From: an uncultured Micrococcales bacterium | GTDB taxonomy: Bacteria; Actinomycetota; Actinomycetes; Actinomycetales; Microbacteriaceae | Length of the DNA: 9,432 nucleotides | NCBI GenBank assembly: GCA_903824455.1 | Contig: CAIJWY010000208.1 | Span: 1-9,432 of the forward strand | Direction of reading: 5' to 3' | In this document: piece by piece, positions 7,236 to 9,432 of the stretch | Layout: every line of letters begins with the position of its first letter | Position numbering within the stretch: the stretch's first letter is position 1 | The notes under the pieces: generated by a model | What the model was told of the DNA's origin: nothing | What the model saw: only the letters and a program-made list of their open reading frames with translations | The model's database searches: none | Position numbers and translations under genes: made by a program

Positions 7236-8219
7236 CTATTCGTAAAGTGATGGTTCAACATCGAGGGTGTGGATAGCTTTTCCGCTGTTCCAGATCAGCG
7301 CGCAGGCGCAGCGTAGTGCGTCGATACTGTTTGGCTGACCGGCCACGACGCGAACCCTGTTCCCGAGCAGTTCAACCTCCGCATCGCGTAACCTGAAGCC
7401 TCGTTTGGTCTGCTTCGGGGGCACGTATGGCAGGAGCAGTTCCCGCAAATTTTCGATAACAAAAGTGGGGTTTGATTCAGCTGTGGTGGCCAGAAGTTCC
7501 TTCGCCTTGCTGATACCGGTTAGCACTAGGACCGAATCGATTCCGGCTCGATTGGCGCCGAGGATGTCGGTGTCGATTCGATCTCCGACAAATAGTGGAC
7601 GCGATACGTCGAGACGACGTTTGGCAGTTTCGAAGATTGCGACTTCGGGTTTTCCGGCCACCAGTGGCAGCTGACCAACAGCGGTATGAACCGCGGAAAT
7701 GAGGGTGCCGTTACCAGGTGCGATGCCTCGCTCCTGCGGAATCGTCCAGTCGGAGTTGGTGGCAACCCACTTCGCTCCGTTTTGAATTGCATAAGCCGCC
7801 TCGGCCAGGTGTTTCCAGCCAATGTCGGGAGAAAACCCCTGGATAACAGCTGCCGGATTTTCAGTGGAATCGGCCACCAAAACAAAACCGGCCTGTTCCG
7901 TGTAGTTTCGAAGACCCTCGCCGCCAACTACCAAAACCTTAGATCCAGGCTCGATTAGGGTGCTGAGCAGCTCTACCCCGGTTTGACCCGATGAAACTAT
8001 TTCATCCGCAGTCACAGTTATGCCATAGCTGGAAATTTGGTCGGCGATGGTTTGCGGTTTTCTGGAAGAGTTGTTGGTTACATAGGCCAGGGGTAATCCG
8101 GCAGTCTTTAGTTCAACAAGGGTTGGAATGGCGTGTGCAATGGCCTTGCCTCCCTCGTAAATCACGCCGTCAAGGTCGGCGAATAGGGAGTCATACCCGT
8201 CGATTAGACGCTTAGCCAC
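7236..8219 (-). CDS. HAD-IIA family phosphatase, probable glycerol-3-phosphate phosphatase type
   Basis: The 327-residue product is a class IIA HAD hydrolase. Motif I DLDGVIY is at 15-21 (nucleophile D15, acid/base D17), motif II TNNSS at 48-52, motif III lysine at K190 (AGKPE), and motif IV GDRIDTDI at 212-219. A large C2-type cap domain lies between motifs II and III. About 50 extra residues follow the HAD fold (275-327). This and the position match Rv1692 of M. tuberculosis, reported as a D-glycerol-3-phosphate phosphatase in polar-head recycling and carrying a C-terminal GNAT-like domain (from memory). Substrate here is therefore an inference; NagD-like nucleotide or sugar phosphatase activity is the alternative. 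I prefer GTG at 8219, with GGGCGGGG 5 nt upstream and an 8-nt overlap with the preceding gene. An ATG at 8234 and a TTG at 8276 are alternatives. Confidence 0.88.
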   Translation of the reverse strand: MAKRLIDGYDSLFADLDGVIYEGGKAIAHAIPTLVELKTAGLPLAYVTNNSSRKPQTIADQISSYGITVTADEIVSSGQTGVELLSTLIEPGSKVLVVGGEGLRNYTEQAGFVLVADSTENPAAVIQGFSPDIGWKHLAEAAYAIQNGAKWVATNSDWTIPQERGIAPGNGTLISAVHTAVGQLPLVAGKPEVAIFETAKRRLDVSRPLFVGDRIDTDILGANRAGIDSVLVLTGISKAKELLATTAESNPTFVIENLRELLLPYVPPKQTKRGFRLRDAEVELLGNRVRVVAGQPNSIDALRCACALIWNSGKAIHTLDVEPSLYE

Positions 8220-9258
8220 GTTTACCCCGCCCATCCTCGCTTCGAGGTTTTCTGGTTGATGGTCGACCATCACCAAAATCTAGTTCGATGACTGGAGCTT
8301 CTTCCCGAGGTAGAGCCGGTTCCGTAGAGCTCTTGTGTTCAGCTATCGAAGCCGCACGTTGATCTTCGCGGCGCTTCAATTCCTTTTCAGCGTGCTTTTC
8401 ATCGGCTGCTTCTTGCTCGTCACGGCGCAACGGAATCTCGAACTCTTCAAGCACCGAAATCGCTTCGGCTTCCCCGGTACTTTCCGGATTAAGAGCCTGT
8501 TCGGCACGTTCTGCCAATTTCGACCAGTGTTTGGACTCCTCGGTTCGACCAAGAATCTCAAGGGTGTCGGCGTAAGCCCAAAAAAGCGGTACCGAATATT
8601 CAAAAACCTTGGTTGGATCTAGTTCACGGATTTCCAGTTCGGCCAAAGCCAGTTCGTTTTGCTCTAGATCTAAACGAGCGCCCGACATGGCTATGGCCAG
8701 ATTCACTCGAACCGATGGCTCTAGAGTGTTTCGATCAACCGAACGACCTTCCTCGAGCGCACGTTTTGGTCGACCCAGGCCTCGTTCGCTATCAACAATG
8801 AGCGGCAACTGATCCTGTGACGCGGTGGCACGACGATGTGCCAAAAGTTCACGAAGGGCCAACCCGAAATCACCTGCGGTGTAGGCGGTGACGCCGAGTG
8901 TTTCGCGAATGAAAGCAATACGGCCAGCCCTAGAAGCCGCTGTTTTAGCGTGTTCTAGAGCCAGCTCTGGGTCTTGTTCAATCAAAAGTCGAACCATCGC
9001 CAAATGACGAGCAACCTGCTCGGCATTCTCCTCGGTAAGTGTTTTCAGCTGCACCCGAAGCTGCAGAGGAAGCTCACTTGAGTTAATTTCGTCTGGAATC
9101 GCGGGAGCTTTAGGCTTCGTGTAATCCTGATCAGGATTATTGGCAACCCGCTCCTGCCAGGCCGGGCGTGCCGGCTTAGCGTCGCGAGAATCACGACGAG
9201 CACCACCCGAGCGTGCGGGAGTGCGACCGTTTGGTCGACTTCTATCCTGATCTGCCAT
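8212..9258 (-). CDS. Uncharacterised TPR-like protein with charged low-complexity tails
   Basis: The 348-residue product has three parts. Residues 1-45 are a disordered basic tail rich in Arg, Pro, Gly and Ser (PNGRTPARSGGARRDSRD), with a PAWQER patch at 32-37. Residues about 53-257 are all-helical and TPR-like: an IPDEINSSELPLQLR entry, then helical repeats such as LGVTAYTAGDFGLALREL (121-138), which fits the TPR pattern, and FWAYADTLEILGRTEESKHW (226-245). Residues about 258-348 are an acidic and lysine/arginine-rich helix and tail ending in basic RGKRG. There is no signal peptide or membrane segment, so it is probably cytoplasmic. Actinobacterial homologues at the same locus (Rv1691 in M. 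tuberculosis, from memory) have no known function. The ATG at 9258 has GAAGGAG 5 nt upstream (9264-9270). It is the first protein gene after the 5S rRNA and overlaps the HAD gene start. Confidence 0.88.
   Translation of the reverse strand: MADQDRSRPNGRTPARSGGARRDSRDAKPARPAWQERVANNPDQDYTKPKAPAIPDEINSSELPLQLRVQLKTLTEENAEQVARHLAMVRLLIEQDPELALEHAKTAASRAGRIAFIRETLGVTAYTAGDFGLALRELLAHRRATASQDQLPLIVDSERGLGRPKRALEEGRSVDRNTLEPSVRVNLAIAMSGARLDLEQNELALAELEIRELDPTKVFEYSVPLFWAYADTLEILGRTEESKHWSKLAERAEQALNPESTGEAEAISVLEEFEIPLRRDEQEAADEKHAEKELKRREDQRAASIAEHKSSTEPALPREEAPVIELDFGDGRPSTRKPRSEDGRGKRG
8225..8232 (-). promoter_or_regulatory. Ribosome-binding site favouring the GTG start of the HAD gene
   Basis: GGGCGGGG on the minus strand stands 5 nt before the GTG at 8219. 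The competing ATG at 8234 has only a GAGG directly abutting it, which is too close to work well. The site lies inside the last codons of the TPR-like gene, so initiation is probably coupled to its termination. Confidence 0.4.
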
Positions 9259-9282
9259 TGCAGCTCCTTCGAAATACTATTT

Positions 9283-9320
9283 AAAACAAAAATGGCCACC
9301 TTATAAAAGGTGGCCATTTT
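9283..9320 (-). terminator. Intrinsic terminator of the rRNA operon
   Basis: A perfect 14-bp inverted repeat (9289-9302 with 9307-9320, arm AAAATGGCCACCTT and its complement) has a 4-nt loop at 9303-9306. On the minus strand it is followed by a T-rich run, TTTTTGTTTT, at 9283-9292 that partly includes the stem base. It lies about 10 nt beyond the end of the 5S rRNA gene and ends the rRNA transcript. In the plus direction only the four stem Ts are followed by CGC, so it is mainly a minus-strand terminator. Confidence 0.9.
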
Positions 9321-9330
9321 CGCAAATTAA

Positions 9331-9432
9331 GTCCGGCGGTGTCCTACTCTCCCACAAGGTCACCCTTGCAGTACCATCGGCGCAGGTAGTCTTAGCTTCC
9401 GGGTTCGGAATGTAACCGGGCGTTTCCCTACC
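9331..9432 (-). rRNA. rrf: 5S ribosomal RNA, 3' portion (partial)
   Basis: The reverse complement contains the highly conserved 5S segments GGGAAACGCCCGGTTACATT, CCGAACCCGGAAGCTAAG, GCGCCGATGGTACTGCA, and GTGGGAGAGTAGGACACCGC near the 3' end. About 100 of the usual 117 or so nucleotides are visible; roughly the first 15 lie beyond the window edge. A helix pairing GGTAG (start of the visible part) with CTACC (after AAGCTAAGA) is kept. The exact 3' end is uncertain by a few bases around 9329-9333. Its 5' neighbours, probably 23S and 16S rRNA, would lie outside the window. Confidence 0.95.

Noticed and set aside
8235..8276. Longer HAD phosphatase start (TTG at 8276)
   Set aside because: It extends far into the preceding gene and adds residues before the family N-terminus; GTG 8219 or ATG 8234 fit better.
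9045..9317. Minus-strand open frame of 90 codons crossing the terminator
   Set aside because: It overlaps the TPR-like gene in another frame and starts within the terminator hairpin, so it is a chance frame.

Overview
The window is a compact block of housekeeping genes from an actinobacterium, and every supported feature lies on the minus strand, so the biological order runs from high to low coordinates. The base composition is only moderately GC-rich by eye, which is low for the phylum. The intergenic gaps are very short. Gene content and order match, from memory, the Mycobacterium tuberculosis block Rv1691 to Rv1709, with several genes missing. Together this suggests a small-genome member of the Microbacteriaceae, such as a freshwater Aquiluna or Rhodoluna type organism. 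The genus is an inference.

In the direction of transcription, the window opens with the 3' part of a 5S rRNA gene (end of an rRNA operon) and a strong intrinsic terminator with a perfect 14-bp stem. Next comes a tight cluster: an uncharacterised TPR-like protein with a basic low-complexity tail, a HAD-IIA phosphatase resembling mycobacterial glycerol-3-phosphate phosphatase, a 46-residue small protein, the rRNA 2'-O-methyltransferase TlyA, NAD kinase and the DNA-repair ATPase RecN. The genes overlap or nearly abut (13-nt overlap, ATGA overlap, TAATTG junction), so they probably form one translationally coupled operon.

A 67-bp gap precedes the second cluster: CTP synthase PyrG, tyrosine recombinase XerD, an orphan ParA-type ATPase related to PldP, and the start of condensin-associated ScpA, which is cut by the window edge. 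The pyrG-xerD and parA-scpA pairs overlap. The last three products all act on chromosome segregation or dimer resolution.

All catalytic motifs I checked are intact, and I see no mobile element, CRISPR array, tRNA or broken gene. I found no convincing undescribed system. The items most worth a second look are the 46-residue protein, the TPR-like protein with charged tails, the unusual pyrG leader, and gene losses relative to mycobacteria.
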